DNA from: Bryobacterales bacterium
GTDB taxonomy: Bacteria > Acidobacteriota > Terriglobia > Bryobacterales > Bryobacteraceae
Length of the DNA stretch: 64,000 bases
NCBI GenBank assembly: GCA_020852175.1
Contig: JADZBH010000005.1
Span: forward strand, 124,001-188,000
Reading direction: 5' to 3'
The position numbers were made by a program, and so were the translations under genes. The notes below the pieces were generated by a model. That model saw nothing but the letters and a program-made list of their open reading frames with translations, ran no database searches and was not told where the DNA came from. Position 1 is the first letter of the stretch. Each line of letters begins with the position of its first letter. Shown in pieces: positions 8,996-22,166 of the stretch.

Positions 8996-10861
8996 CTACC
9001 GCCGATCATGCAGATTCAAATAGCAATCTAAAATGGCCACCGCTGCCGGCGTGACTCCTGGAATTCGTCCCGCTTGACCCAACGTCCTCGGCCTCACACC
9101 TTCCAGTTTGGCAACAATTTCTCTAGACAGCCCGGGAATCCCTGCGTATACAAACTCTCCAGGAACCTCACGTCCTTCAAGCCCCTTTAGCCTGGCAATC
9201 TGCCTCTCTTGTTGCTGAATATATCCGGCGTACTTCACCTGAGTCTCCACCGTCATCAGGGACGCTTTGGATATTGTAGAACCTCGCAAACTTTCCAATT
9301 GAATCTGCAACGCCCCAATACTCGATCCATTCCGCCTTAGCCAAACCTCCCCCGACGGGTGATCATCCTTCGCCAATCCCAACTCAGGAAATTCACTCCC
9401 ATGTAATCGCAGACCCGCTAGAAGTCCCCTTGTCACACGACGTTCTTCCTCTTGTCTCTGGAAGACCGCCCACCTACGCGCATCAACCAACCCCACCGCT
9501 CTCCCTACCGGTGTCAGTCGCGAATCGGCGTTGTCGATTCGTAAATGTAGACGAAACTCCGCACGAGAAGTGAACATCCGGTACGGCTCATCCGCCCCCT
9601 TGGTAACCAGATCATCAATCAGAATTCCCGCATACCCCTCCGTACGGGCAATTGATATCGCATCTTGGCCCTGTACACGCCTCGCCGCATTAATGCCTGC
9701 CACCAACCCCTGACAACCTGCCTCCTCATACCCCGAGGTTCCATTGATCTGGCCCGCTAAATACAGGCCTTCAATTCCACGCACGCTCAGCGAGTGATCC
9801 AATTCACGCGGATCGATCGCATCGTATTCGATTGCATACCCTGGACGAATCATCTCTGCCTGATCCAAACCGGGAACCGACTCCAACATGGCTACCTGCA
9901 CATCTAACGGCATACTCGTGGACATCCCATTCACATACACCTCGTTGGTGTCCAGTCCCTCTGGCTCCAGAAACAACTGATGACGCTCCTTATCCGGGAA
10001 CTTCACCACCTTGTCTTCGATGGATGGACAGTAGCGTGGTCCGATCCCTTCAATTTGCCCGCTATATAAAGGCGACCGGGTGATCGCTCCCCGCAGTACC
10101 TGCTTCGTCTTCTCTGTCGTAAACGCAATATGGCAATCGATCTGCTCACGATCGATCCGCTCTGTAAGGAAAGAGAAGGGTGTCGGTTCAGCATCACCCT
10201 TTTGAGGTTCAAATCTGGCCCACTCAATCGTACGACCATCCAGTCGCGGCGGAGTTCCAGTCTTTAATCGCATCCATCTGAGGCCGAGAGAACGCAACTG
10301 GTCTCCTAATGCCTGAGCAGGAGGCTCTCCATTTCGACCACAACTGTAAACCTTTTCACCTACATGGGCCAAGCCGTTCAAAAATGTACCGGTCGTGACC
10401 ACTACCGCAGTTCCCAGAAGTTCACGACCGTCACTGAGTACGACTCCGGTCGCACGCCGATTCCTACCCTCGCCTTGCAACAGAAGCGAACCAACCTCTG
10501 CCTGCAAGATGCGCAGATTAGGTTCCCTCTCTAATATTTCCTTCATCTTTACGCGGTATTGCTTCTTGTCACACTGGGCACGCGGAGACCACACAGCCGG
10601 ACCACGACTCGTGTTCAGTAGCCGGAATTGAATACCAACCGCATCGGCAACCTCTCCCATCACGCCGCCAAGCGCGTCAATCTCCCGCACCAGGTGTCCC
10701 TTGGCGATACCGCCAATCGCCGGGTTGCATGACATCTGAGCGATCAGATCGGCGTTCATCGTAATCATCGCCGTCTTCATACCCATCCGCGCCGCCGCCC
10801 GTGCGGCCTCACAGCCAGCATGTCCGGCTCCAATCACGATCACGTCATAACTGCCCCGCAT
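8996..10861 (-). CDS. mnmG: tRNA uridine-5-carboxymethylaminomethyl modification enzyme MnmG (GidA)
   Basis: This 621-residue FAD protein works with MnmE to install the cmnm5 group at the wobble uridine of certain tRNAs. The N-terminal FAD-binding motif [14 protein letters not shown], the [23 protein letters not shown] block, and TGTFLNGL and [13 protein letters not shown] are hallmark GidA sequences. The start at 10861 ([11 protein letters not shown]) fits the family. The upstream extension to 10933 runs into the divergent purD gene. The 105 bp between mnmG and rsmG show nothing else. Confidence 0.96.
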   Translation of the reverse strand: MRGSYDVIVIGAGHAGCEAARAAARMGMKTAMITMNADLIAQMSCNPAIGGIAKGHLVREIDALGGVMGEVADAVGIQFRLLNTSRGPAVWSPRAQCDKKQYRVKMKEILEREPNLRILQAEVGSLLLQGEGRNRRATGVVLSDGRELLGTAVVVTTGTFLNGLAHVGEKVYSCGRNGEPPAQALGDQLRSLGLRWMRLKTGTPPRLDGRTIEWARFEPQKGDAEPTPFSFLTERIDREQIDCHIAFTTEKTKQVLRGAITRSPLYSGQIEGIGPRYCPSIEDKVVKFPDKERHQLFLEPEGLDTNEVYVNGMSTSMPLDVQVAMLESVPGLDQAEMIRPGYAIEYDAIDPRELDHSLSVRGIEGLYLAGQINGTSGYEEAGCQGLVAGINAARRVQGQDAISIARTEGYAGILIDDLVTKGADEPYRMFTSRAEFRLHLRIDNADSRLTPVGRAVGLVDARRWAVFQRQEEERRVTRGLLAGLRLHGSEFPELGLAKDDHPSGEVWLRRNGSSIGALQIQLESLRGSTISKASLMTVETQVKYAGYIQQQERQIARLKGLEGREVPGEFVYAGIPGLSREIVAKLEGVRPRTLGQAGRIPGVTPAAVAILDCYLNLHDRR

Positions 10862-10864
10862 TGC

Positions 10865-10874
10865 TATTATTGTA
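10865..10874. promoter_or_regulatory. Divergent -10 boxes for mnmG (-) and purD (+)
   Basis: In the 33-bp gap between the two start codons, TATTAT (10865-10870, plus strand) suits purD and TACAAT (minus strand, 10869-10874) suits mnmG. The mnmG box would place transcription initiation at or within about 2 nt of its ATG, which suggests a leaderless mRNA. No convincing -35 hexamers were found, so confidence is modest. Confidence 0.35.
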
Positions 10875-10894
10875 TTCTCCCCCTCTACCCACCC

Positions 10895-12112
10895 ATGAAG
10901 GTCCTCATCCTTGGCTCTGGTGGCCGCGAACACGCAATCGCCTGGAAACTATCTCAAAGTTCTGACAGGCCAACGATTCACACGGCCCCGGGCAATCCCG
11001 GCACACTCATCGACGGTCGCAATCTCCCCCTCCCCGATCTCAGCCCAGCCACTTTCCTCGCGGCCGCCGAAATAGTACAAGCCGACCTGACCGTGGTAGG
11101 ACCCGAGGCCCCTCTGGTCGCCGGCGTGGTCGATCTGTTTCAATCCCACCGCCGCGCGATCATCGGCCCCACCGCCGCGGCCGCACGCATCGAAGGCAGC
11201 AAAGTCTTCTGTAAGTCGTTTCTCGACCGGCACAACATCCCAACTGCTCGTGCCGGCAAATACGCTTCCCGTCAGGAAGCCGCGCTCCACCTCTCCTTCC
11301 TCGGCTTTCCCATCGTCCTCAAAACCGACGGCCTTGCCGCAGGGAAGGGTGTTATCATCGCCGCTAATCTCAACGAGGCCACGGCCGCTCTCGACTCGCT
11401 CCCCGAAGCCCCACTTCTTCTCGAGGAGTTCCTCACCGGTGAAGAGGTCAGCTTTATCGTCTATGTCCAAAACGGAAAGGCCATCCCGCTCGAAGCCACC
11501 CAGGATCACAAGACAATTTTCGACGGTGACACCGGCCCCAACACCGGCGGCATGGGCGCCTACTGCGACGGTCGCATCCTCACCGCGCAGCAGACCTCAG
11601 TGATCATGGATACCATCATCGAGCCTACCGTCTCCGGCATGAGCACCGACGGCGCCCCCTACTCCGGATTCCTCTACGCCGGTCTGATGATGACTTCCGA
11701 CGGCCCAAAAGTACTCGAGTACAACGCCCGGCTCGGCGATCCCGAAACACAGGCCCTTCTCCACCGCATGGATTCCGATCTGCTCGCCACACTGCTGGAT
11801 GGCGCCACCCCCGTCTGGAAACCCGCTCCCTCTGTTTGCGTCGTCCTGGCCGCCCACGGTTATCCCGGAGCCATCCGCACAGGCGACGTCATTACCGGAC
11901 TCGACCACGCTTCATGCCAGGTGTTCCACGCCGGAACTGTTCTTCGTGACGGCGCCGTTGCCACCTCCGGCGGCCGCGTACTCGGTGTGACGCACAGCGG
12001 CCCAGGCCTTCAACAAGCCATCGACAACGCGTACCGCGAAGTAGCGAAAATCAACTTCGCCGGCATGCAGAAGCGCATGGACATTGGAGCCAAGGGCCTG
12101 AAGCGCTGGTAA
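10895..12112 (+). CDS. purD: Phosphoribosylamine--glycine ligase (GAR synthetase)
   Basis: This 405-residue ATP-grasp enzyme catalyses the second step of de novo purine synthesis, joining glycine to phosphoribosylamine. It shows [19 protein letters not shown] at the start, [22 protein letters not shown], the ATP-grasp segment [14 protein letters not shown], and [12 protein letters not shown] with metal ligands. I use the ATG at 10895, since the N-terminal GSGGREHA must lie near residue 8. The gene stands alone, divergent from mnmG. Confidence 0.96.
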   Translation: MKVLILGSGGREHAIAWKLSQSSDRPTIHTAPGNPGTLIDGRNLPLPDLSPATFLAAAEIVQADLTVVGPEAPLVAGVVDLFQSHRRAIIGPTAAAARIEGSKVFCKSFLDRHNIPTARAGKYASRQEAALHLSFLGFPIVLKTDGLAAGKGVIIAANLNEATAALDSLPEAPLLLEEFLTGEEVSFIVYVQNGKAIPLEATQDHKTIFDGDTGPNTGGMGAYCDGRILTAQQTSVIMDTIIEPTVSGMSTDGAPYSGFLYAGLMMTSDGPKVLEYNARLGDPETQALLHRMDSDLLATLLDGATPVWKPAPSVCVVLAAHGYPGAIRTGDVITGLDHASCQVFHAGTVLRDGAVATSGGRVLGVTHSGPGLQQAIDNAYREVAKINFAGMQKRMDIGAKGLKRW

Positions 12113-12206
12113 ACGCCATCCACGCCTTCCTCCTCACACCCCCCTTTCTCTTACTCGCACCCGCTGCTACAGTGTGAGTGCAGAACCCCTGCGCAGGAGG
12201 ACCAGC

Positions 12207-12404
12207 ATGAATTTGTCCGGCGCAACCGAACCCATCCTCACCACGGAAGAGTGGGATATCGTTCACGACCTTCTTTCCCGCGAGTGGTCCGAACTGGCCG
12301 TCGAAATTCGCCACACGGACAACGCCGAACTCAAGGCCCGGCTTCACCGCCGCCGTACCTGTATTCACGACCTGTTGCAACGCCTCTGGCCCGAAGTGGC
12401 TTAA
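12207..12404 (+). CDS. Small conserved-looking protein, function unknown
   Basis: This 65-residue protein follows a strong AGGAGG ribosome-binding site 7 bp before the ATG. It is helical and charged, with TTEEWDIVHDLLSREWSELAVEIRHTD and an Arg-rich middle (LKARLHRRRTCIHDLL). There is no signal peptide or membrane segment. I do not recognise the family. It lies between purD and tRNA-Arg on the same strand. Confidence 0.7.
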   Translation: MNLSGATEPILTTEEWDIVHDLLSREWSELAVEIRHTDNAELKARLHRRRTCIHDLLQRLWPEVA

Positions 12405-12456
12405 CCGCCGCTCCGGCGCGAAGTTCGCCAACACGTCTACAATTGAGCTATGGTAT

Positions 12457-12533
12457 GGGGACGTAGCTCAGCTGGATAGAGCGTCCGCCTCCTAAGCGGA
12501 AGGCCGGCAGTTCGAATCTGCCCGTCCCTACCA
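12457..12533 (+). tRNA. tRNA-Arg (anticodon CCT)
   Basis: The 77-nt cloverleaf has acceptor GGGGACG against CGTCCCT (first pair G-T), the anticodon stem TCCGC/GCGGA with loop CTCCTAA (CCT), and T arm GGCAG-TTCGAAT-CTGCC. Discriminator A and an encoded CCA complete it. The final A of CCA is also the first base of the ATG of the next gene. Confidence 0.94.
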
Positions 12534-13423
12534 TGAAACTACTATCCCGTACCGAAACCCTCTCCCGGATGCAGGAGGTCATGGGATTTCTCCCTGTGGC
12601 GGCCACCACGCTTCCCCTCAACGTTCGCACTCTGCTCACCGAACAATTCCCCGCTTACACACGCCATAAAATTACCTTTCAAACCGACCCGGGCGACCAT
12701 GTGCCCGCCTGGCTCCTGGTGCCTCACGCCACCGCCACGCGCTCCGCCATCTGCCTGCACTCAACCCAACGCTCCGGCAAGGACGAAACCGTGGGTATCG
12801 GGCAGCGCTTTTCACGCCATACGGCCAAGGAACTCGCCGAACGCGGCTACCTGGTCATTGCCCCAGACTACCCAAACTTCGGCGAATACTACCTCGACGT
12901 CTATGCTCTCGGCTATCAGAGCGCTTCCATGAAGGGCATCGTGAATCACCGCCGCGCCGTCGATCTCCTCCTCTCCCACGCCGGCATCCGCCACGTCGCA
13001 GCCGTCGGCCATTCCTTGGGGGGACACAATTCGCTCTTCCTCGCCGCTTTCGATGAGCGTGTCACAGCCGCCGTCACCAGTTGCGGTTTCACCTCGTTCG
13101 CCAAGTATTATGGCGGCGACCTCACCGGCTGGTCTCACCGCGGGTACATGCCGCGCATCGCCACGGTCTACAATCGGGATCCCCGCAGGATGCCCTTCGA
13201 CTTTCCCGACGTTCTGGCCGCCATCGCGCCCCGCGCTCTCTTCGTGAACGCCCCGCTTCATGACGCCAACTTCGAGGTTTCCGGCGTGCGCGATTGCCTG
13301 CAAACCGCTGGTCCTCTCTTTCCCAAACAAAATCTGGAAGCCGCCTACCCCGACTCCGAACACGACTTCCCCGGCGAGGCTCGTCTGTCCGCCTGGCGCT
13401 TCCTCGATGACCGGCTCCGATAA
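12533..13423 (+). CDS. Alpha/beta hydrolase, dienelactone hydrolase / acetyl-esterase-like
   Basis: This 296-residue alpha/beta hydrolase has the nucleophile elbow GHSLGGHN, an oxyanion-region CLHSTQ, and a C-terminal acid/His region ending SEHDFPGEAR. From memory of the family, relatives start with a sequence like EILxxMQxVMGPLP, which matches LSRMQEVMGFLP here. That supports the first ATG, although its A is the last base of the tRNA-Arg CCA. Alternative starts are 12569 and 12581; the latter has an AGGAGG only 2 bp upstream. There is no signal peptide, so it is probably cytoplasmic. The substrate is unknown. Confidence 0.85.
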   Translation: MKLLSRTETLSRMQEVMGFLPVAATTLPLNVRTLLTEQFPAYTRHKITFQTDPGDHVPAWLLVPHATATRSAICLHSTQRSGKDETVGIGQRFSRHTAKELAERGYLVIAPDYPNFGEYYLDVYALGYQSASMKGIVNHRRAVDLLLSHAGIRHVAAVGHSLGGHNSLFLAAFDERVTAAVTSCGFTSFAKYYGGDLTGWSHRGYMPRIATVYNRDPRRMPFDFPDVLAAIAPRALFVNAPLHDANFEVSGVRDCLQTAGPLFPKQNLEAAYPDSEHDFPGEARLSAWRFLDDRLR

Positions 13424-13623
13424 GGGCTCCCCCGCCCCCAAATCCTTTCACACAATTCCGCTCATCCTCTCCCCGCCGGTCCGATAAGCATTCTGTACGC
13501 CCGGCCCGGAAGCGTTGGCGCCAAGTACCAACATTTCGCCGCCGGAATCGTCAGCGCCGTGGCGACAGTGGCATTGGACCCGGGTGTAATGCAAAGGCAA
13601 GAACAGGATCGAGGAGAAAGTTC

Positions 13624-13995
13624 ATGAATTCGAATTACACTCTGCTGCGGAGCGTATCCGCCGCAGCTCTGGTTACCCTCAGTTTCGCGGCGATGTGTAG
13701 AGCCGCGGAGGAGCCCGTCCGCATCCCACAACCCACCGCGATGAGCAACGCCACGAACAAGGTTGCTCCCTCCTATCCCCCCGTTGCCCGCCAGCTCCGG
13801 TTGACCGGCGATGTCGAGGTGGATGTCACCATCGACGAGGACGGCAGAGTGCAGGACGCCAAGGTCGTCCGAGGCAATGCCGTATTCAGCGCCGCCACGG
13901 TGGACGCCGTGAAGAAGTGGTCATTCAAACCCATTCAGGTGCAGGGAAAAGCACAAAAAGTGCTCACTACCCTGACATTCAGCTTCAGACCCTAA
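13624..13995 (+). CDS. Secreted TonB C-terminal-domain protein
   Basis: This 123-residue protein has a signal peptide (residues 1-27, ending FAAMCRAAEE) followed by a TonB C-terminal domain. Visible marks are YPPVARQLRLTGDVEVDVTIDEDGRVQDAKVVRG, then AVKKWSFKP. Unlike true TonB it has no long periplasmic spacer and no retained N-terminal anchor, so the domain should be free in the periplasm or tethered by the signal. A GAGGAG site precedes the ATG. A role as an energy transducer is doubtful; stand-alone TonB-C domains are common in this phylum. Confidence 0.85.
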   Translation: MNSNYTLLRSVSAAALVTLSFAAMCRAAEEPVRIPQPTAMSNATNKVAPSYPPVARQLRLTGDVEVDVTIDEDGRVQDAKVVRGNAVFSAATVDAVKKWSFKPIQVQGKAQKVLTTLTFSFRP

Positions 13996-14076
13996 CCGTT
14001 CCTCTTGCAGGGACCGTCCCACGGGACCGGCGGGCCACACCCGCCGGCGCCGGAGGATCTCCGAGAAAGGTGTTTC

Positions 14077-15573
14077 ATGTCCGACCTCGCCAAATCGAAT
14101 GCTTCGACGATAACCGTGACCGCCAAGATCGGCTTCTTGGTTGGCTCCCTTGTGCTAGCCATAGCCCTGCTGAGTATTGTCTCTTTCCGTGCCATTCACA
14201 GCCTGTCTGGAGACCTCAACGAGGTGGCGCAAGTCACTTCCCGAAAGGCCCAACTGGCTGGCAGCCTCGCCGAGGAGCTATCGACGCTGAGCGCCGCCCG
14301 CCGCGCCACCATGCTCCAGGCGATGTTGAGCGACACCGCGCGAGTGGCACAGTTCAGGGCCCAGTGGGCGGAGTCCGAACGGAAGGTCCTCTCCCTTATG
14401 GACGAACTTCGCAAGATGGAAGCCTCCGAATCCGAGAAACAACAACTCCGGCAGGCCAACGAATCGCTCGATAGGATGATTCAGCTCTCCCGGACCATGT
14501 CGGACAATCTGAACAGCCAGCAGATCGACGCCGCCGTCAAGCTCCAAACCGATCTTCTCAACCCCGCCCAACAACTGATTCGCACGGAGGTGGTAAAGTT
14601 TGCCAGTACCCAGCGCCAGACGATGGAAAGCTCCGTCGAAAAGACGCAATCGAGCGCCACTTGGAATCAGTGGATTCTCGCCGTTTTCGTTCTTCTGTCC
14701 GTCGCAGGAGGCCTCGTTTCCCTGTTTCTCCTGAAGCGCGTGACGCGTGAGTTCCGCACAGTGGCGACGCGGCTGGCACGCGATGCCATGCAGGTGGCCA
14801 CCGCCGCCGGACGAGTACGCTCCGCCAGCAAGCTGCTTGCCCAGGGCGCCAGCGAGCAGGCCGCCTCGCTCGAGGAGACCTCGGCCTCGGTGGAGGAGAT
14901 CAACTCCATGACCAAACAGAACGCCCACCATTCGCAATCCGCCGCCCAACTCTCCCAAAGCGCCACCAGTCTCCTGGCGGCCGCCAATCAGAAGTTCGAG
15001 CAGATGAAGTCCTCCATGAACGACATCAACCAGTCTTCCGAAAAGATCTCCCGCATCATCCATGTGATCGACGAGATCGCTTTCCAGACGAACATCCTGG
15101 CTCTGAATGCCGCCGTCGAGGCTGCCCGCGCCGGTGAGGCAGGCATGGGCTTCGCCGTCGTGGCCGACGAGGTTCGTAACCTGGCCCAACGCTCAGCTCA
15201 AGCCGCCAAGGACACCTCGGCTCTCATCGAGGATTCCATTCGCAGCTCACGCGACGGCCGCGACCGCGTCAGCGAGTTGGTTGACTCCATGCGCGTCGTA
15301 ACCGAAAACACCACTCAATCCAATGAGCTGAACGCCCAGGTGAACGCCAGCTCGGAACAGCAGGCGCACGGCATCTCCCAGATCAGCCAAACCATCCTGC
15401 AAATGCAGAATGTCACCTCGCAAACCGCCGCCAACGCCGAGGAAACGGCCGCCGCCGGAGAGGAGATGGCTGAGTTAAGCAGCGGCCTGCAGGTATCCAT
15501 CGACCACTTCCACGAAATGGTCGGCCACGAATCCAGTCTCGACAACGAACTGCAACCAGCCCGCTCCCACTGA
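14077..15573 (+). CDS. Methyl-accepting chemotaxis protein
   Basis: This 498-residue receptor has a first transmembrane helix at about residues 17-42 and a four-helix-bundle-like periplasmic domain of about 150 residues. A second helix follows ([21 protein letters not shown]), then a cytoplasmic signalling domain with the highly conserved tip [24 protein letters not shown] written here in part. The ATG at 14077 is preferred over the longer frame because a purine-rich GAGAAAGG lies just upstream. No che genes are nearby. A perfect terminator hairpin follows. Confidence 0.93.
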   Translation: MSDLAKSNASTITVTAKIGFLVGSLVLAIALLSIVSFRAIHSLSGDLNEVAQVTSRKAQLAGSLAEELSTLSAARRATMLQAMLSDTARVAQFRAQWAESERKVLSLMDELRKMEASESEKQQLRQANESLDRMIQLSRTMSDNLNSQQIDAAVKLQTDLLNPAQQLIRTEVVKFASTQRQTMESSVEKTQSSATWNQWILAVFVLLSVAGGLVSLFLLKRVTREFRTVATRLARDAMQVATAAGRVRSASKLLAQGASEQAASLEETSASVEEINSMTKQNAHHSQSAAQLSQSATSLLAAANQKFEQMKSSMNDINQSSEKISRIIHVIDEIAFQTNILALNAAVEAARAGEAGMGFAVVADEVRNLAQRSAQAAKDTSALIEDSIRSSRDGRDRVSELVDSMRVVTENTTQSNELNAQVNASSEQQAHGISQISQTILQMQNVTSQTAANAEETAAAGEEMAELSSGLQVSIDHFHEMVGHESSLDNELQPARSH

Positions 15574-15598
15574 TCTCATGCGGCGGCGGATACACAAA

Positions 15599-15632
15599 CG
15601 GGGATGGCGCGCGCCATCCCCGCTGTTGTTTT
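15599..15632 (+). terminator. Intrinsic terminator after the chemotaxis receptor
   Basis: A perfect 24-bp palindrome (15599-15622, arms CGGGGATGGCGC and its complement) is followed by CTGTTGTTTT. It separates the convergent chemotaxis receptor and gyrB genes. Confidence 0.75.
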
Positions 15633-15660
15633 CGTGCCGCCAGCGCGGCCCGGATCCCGG

Positions 15661-19249
<3,589 letters not shown>

Positions 19250-19561
19250 ATTCCTCTCTCTGGGCGATTCCGCCCTCTCCCTGTGACTCACTTCACGGGC
19301 ACGCTCCTGTCTTTTTTCTTACAGGATTGAACCTCTCTATCTATCTATCGTAGGAATCGGTGCTGTGGAAATGTGAATATCTCTCTAAATTATACAAAAA
19401 CAAAAGCGTTCCTGTCCTGAGCCGTTGTTGAAAACATCCGTACGGCATTGCGGATACCAAGAGCGCGGCCAGCGTCCACAACTTTTCCAAATCCTTTTCG
19501 GGCGCCCATCTGTGGAAATCTCAGCAACTCTAATTAAATGAATCAATTGTGCTGTGGATGA
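19250..19561. other. Candidate oriC, downstream part (dnaA-dnaN spacer)
   Basis: The spacer holds four DnaA-box-like 9-mers: ATTTCCACA (minus, 19364-19372), ATATTCACA (minus, 19372-19380, one mismatch to TTATNCACA), ATTTCCACA (minus, 19511-19519) and TCATCCACA (minus, 19553-19561, one mismatch, inside the end of dnaA). An AT-rich segment at 19374-19410 follows the overlapping pair and could be the unwinding element. A CTAT tetranucleotide repeat lies at 19337-19349. Position between dnaA and dnaN with parS nearby supports an origin. Confidence 0.6.
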
Positions 19562-20864
19562 GCCTGTTCAAATCCGAATCGCGATGGCGCAGCTGCTCGA
19601 TCTTCTGAATCGAGTGCAACACAGTCGTGTGGTGCTTTCCCGAAAAGTAGCGGCCAATCTCAGGCAGCGAGGCATTCGTCAATTCTTTCACCAGGTACAT
19701 CGCCACCTGCCTCGGATAGGCGATGTTGGGCGCGTTGGTCTTCTGCTTGAGTTGGCCCGGCTGGAGCGAGAACTTGTCGGCCACCAGCCGCACCACGCTA
19801 TCAATGGTCGTCCTGCGATCGGAGCCCGCGTGGAGATGCTTCAGCACCTGCCGGGCCATGTCGATCGTCACAGGCTCGTTGGTCACACTCGAGTAAGCCA
19901 ACAGTTTGATGAGCGCGCCCTCCAGTTCTCGCACGTTCGACCGTGTCTTGGTAGCGATAAACACGCGCACATCCTGGGGAAGCTGAATCCCCTCCTGTTC
20001 GGCCTTCTTGTCGAGGATGGCCATTTTCGTCTCAAGGTCCGGAGCCTGGACATCCACAAGGAGTCCCCATTCAAAACGCGAGCGCAGACGGTCCACCAGT
20101 CCCGTCGTCTGCTTTGGCGCCATATCGCTCGACAACACAAGCTGCTTCTGGTGGTCGTATAACTCGTTGAAGGTGTGAAAAAATTCTTCCTGCGTCCGTT
20201 CGCGATTGGCCAGAATGTGGACATCGTCCACCAGCAGCACGTCGGCGGACCGGTAATGCTGATGGAACAGCGGCATGCGATCCGTGCGGATGCAGGTGAT
20301 GAGCTGGTTCATGAAGCGCTCGCTCGACGTGTAGACAATCCGCAAATTGGGCGAACGCTTCAGCAACTCATGGCCGATGGCATGAATCAGGTGCGTTTTA
20401 CCCATGCCCACGCCGCCGTAAATGAACAGCGGGTTATAGCTTTTCGCCGGGCTGTCGACAACGGCACGCGCCGCGGCGTGAGCGAACTGGTTGCACGACC
20501 CGACGACGAAACTGCTGAACGTGTAGCGCTGGTTCAGGGACCCGACCGGGCCTCCAAACAGCGAATCGGCGCCGGGGGAACTCGCCGCAGCCGTGGCGCC
20601 GCCTCCCGCCGCGGACATTCCGGAGGAGGCGTCGGCCATCCGGTAGATCACCTCGAACCCGCCCGCCCCTAACTCTTGCAGGGCTGACCGGATATCCTCG
20701 CTAAACTCCTTCTCCAACCACTCCCGATTCACCTGGTTGGGAACCAGCACCACCAATCGCTGTCCGTCCAGTGAATGCTGGGTGGTACGTGCCACCCAAT
20801 TCTGAAAACCTTCCCCGGTCAGGCGCGCCGCCAATCGCTCCTTAACCTGCTCCCATAGTTCCAT
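19530..20864 (-). CDS. dnaA: Chromosomal replication initiator DnaA
   Basis: This 444-residue AAA+ initiator binds DnaA boxes and melts oriC. Domain I is at the N-terminus (LWEQVKERLAARL), followed by a low-complexity linker rich in Ala/Gly/Ser (about residues 85-100). Domain III has Walker A GGVGMGKTHL and Walker B VLLVDDVHIL. Domain IV has the DNA-binding signature HHTTVLHSIQKIEQL. The gene heads the dnaA-dnaN-gyrB run, and box-like sequences occur on both sides of it. Confidence 0.97.
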   Translation of the reverse strand: MELWEQVKERLAARLTGEGFQNWVARTTQHSLDGQRLVVLVPNQVNREWLEKEFSEDIRSALQELGAGGFEVIYRMADASSGMSAAGGGATAAASSPGADSLFGGPVGSLNQRYTFSSFVVGSCNQFAHAAARAVVDSPAKSYNPLFIYGGVGMGKTHLIHAIGHELLKRSPNLRIVYTSSERFMNQLITCIRTDRMPLFHQHYRSADVLLVDDVHILANRERTQEEFFHTFNELYDHQKQLVLSSDMAPKQTTGLVDRLRSRFEWGLLVDVQAPDLETKMAILDKKAEQEGIQLPQDVRVFIATKTRSNVRELEGALIKLLAYSSVTNEPVTIDMARQVLKHLHAGSDRRTTIDSVVRLVADKFSLQPGQLKQKTNAPNIAYPRQVAMYLVKELTNASLPEIGRYFSGKHHTTVLHSIQKIEQLRHRDSDLNRLIHSTIDSFN

Positions 20865-21221
20865 AATGCCTAAACTTCCCGCCCGCTCCGTCCGGCATGA
20901 CTGCCGCCGGGCCTGTTGCTATCTCCGATGAGTACGATCCACACACAAATCCCACATGATTTCCACAGAATTTTCACATGAGTGGATCGGCAGGCCGGGG
21001 GAGACGAACGATGTCAATTCCGATCGCCGCCGGGTCGGCCCATCCCGCGAAAGACCTGCGCCCGGAACTACCCGCAGAGTGCAGTCTAGCATAAACATCA
21101 GTCTTGAGCGCATTTGATTTCAAAGAAATTACTACCTTGTTTTCAATAACTTGTAGATATTACACAAACCGTGTCTGGAACCGGATTGCTCACTCACTGA
21201 TCCGTGTTAGAGTCGTCTACC
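20865..21221. other. Candidate oriC, upstream part (dnaA leader)
   Basis: This 357-bp gene-free stretch contains four 9-mers with the TNCACA core of DnaA boxes: CGATCCACA (20935-20943), ATTTCCACA (20959-20967), ATTTTCACA (20970-20978) and TATTACACA (21158-21166), each with two mismatches to TTATNCACA. An AT-rich run lies at 21108-21170. It probably also holds the dnaA promoter, which I could not place. Gene orientation to the left is mostly minus and to the right mixed, consistent with replication diverging here. Confidence 0.5.
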
Positions 21222-22166
21222 ATGCCCCGGAGCTACCTTCTCCTCCTCTTTGCAGCGGTTCTTCCGGCGCAGCAAAAGATCACCCTTCCGTCCACTTTGG
21301 ATGGCGCCGCCCAACCCATATTTGTGTGGTTCCCCACCGGCGTAACCAAACGCGTACCACTGGTCGTACACCTGCACAGTTGGTCGGCCCACTTCGACAG
21401 TTCCGAAGCCTGGCAGGTAGCACTTAAGGAAGCACAGGATCGCCAGTGGGCATTCGTGGCGCCGGAATTTCGCGGACCCAATGAACGTCCCGAAGCCTGC
21501 GCCTCGCCCGAAGCCCGGCAGGACATCCTTGACGCCGTTGACTACATGTATCGTAGATACCCGATCGACCGCTCCCGCACATTTCTACTCGGTGGCTCAG
21601 GTGGAGGCCACATGACGCTCGTCATGGCGGCTCATACGCCCGAACGCTGGCGGGCAGCCTCAGCCTGGGTTCCTATCGCCGACCTCACCGAGTGGTATGC
21701 CGAGACCAAACGCCGCGGCTTGCGTTACTGGAAGATGCTGGAAGGGTGCACCGGTGGGCCTCCCGGCGGTGCTGCCGGGCTCGAATACTCTGCCCGCTCT
21801 CCACTTCCTCTCCTCGCCCGCGCTCGCGGTTTGGCCCTCGATATTCAAACCGGCATCCACGACGGCCACACAGGCTCGGTCCCGGTTTCTCACTCCCTGC
21901 TGGCCTTCAACGCGCTTGCCACCGCCAACGGCGTGCCGGAGGCCGCGTTCAGTCCCGGGGAAATCGCTACGATTGTTGAATCCGAGCGTCTTCCGTCCGG
22001 CTATCTGGCCCCGCCGGTTGAGAAACGCCGAACTCCCATCCTGCACCGCCGCTCCGCCGGCCCGGCGCGCATTACGCTTTTCGAGGGAGGGCACGAGACC
22101 GACTTTCCGGCTGCGTTCACCTGGTTCGACAGCCTCGCGGCTACCTCTTCCTCCTCACTGCCGTAG
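21222..22166 (+). CDS. Secreted alpha/beta hydrolase (prolyl-oligopeptidase / LpqC-like esterase)
   Basis: The 314-residue protein starts with a short signal peptide (MPRSYLLLLFAAVLPAQQ) and has an alpha/beta hydrolase fold. The nucleophile elbow is LLGGSGGGHMTLVMAAH and the catalytic His lies in FEGGHETDFPAA. VPLVVHLHSWSAHF resembles the oxyanion-hole strand. The pattern fits secreted PHB-depolymerase/feruloyl-esterase-like enzymes. The start at 21222 is preferred because the signal peptide begins there. Its stop is followed directly by the remains of a DinB-like gene. Confidence 0.82.
   Translation: MPRSYLLLLFAAVLPAQQKITLPSTLDGAAQPIFVWFPTGVTKRVPLVVHLHSWSAHFDSSEAWQVALKEAQDRQWAFVAPEFRGPNERPEACASPEARQDILDAVDYMYRRYPIDRSRTFLLGGSGGGHMTLVMAAHTPERWRAASAWVPIADLTEWYAETKRRGLRYWKMLEGCTGGPPGGAAGLEYSARSPLPLLARARGLALDIQTGIHDGHTGSVPVSHSLLAFNALATANGVPEAAFSPGEIATIVESERLPSGYLAPPVEKRRTPILHRRSAGPARITLFEGGHETDFPAAFTWFDSLAATSSSSLP

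Noticed and set aside
13424-13623. Possible sigma-54 promoter (TGGCATTGG) before the TonB-C gene
   Set aside because: No GC element is found at the required -12 spacing; nothing else is seen in this 200-bp gap.
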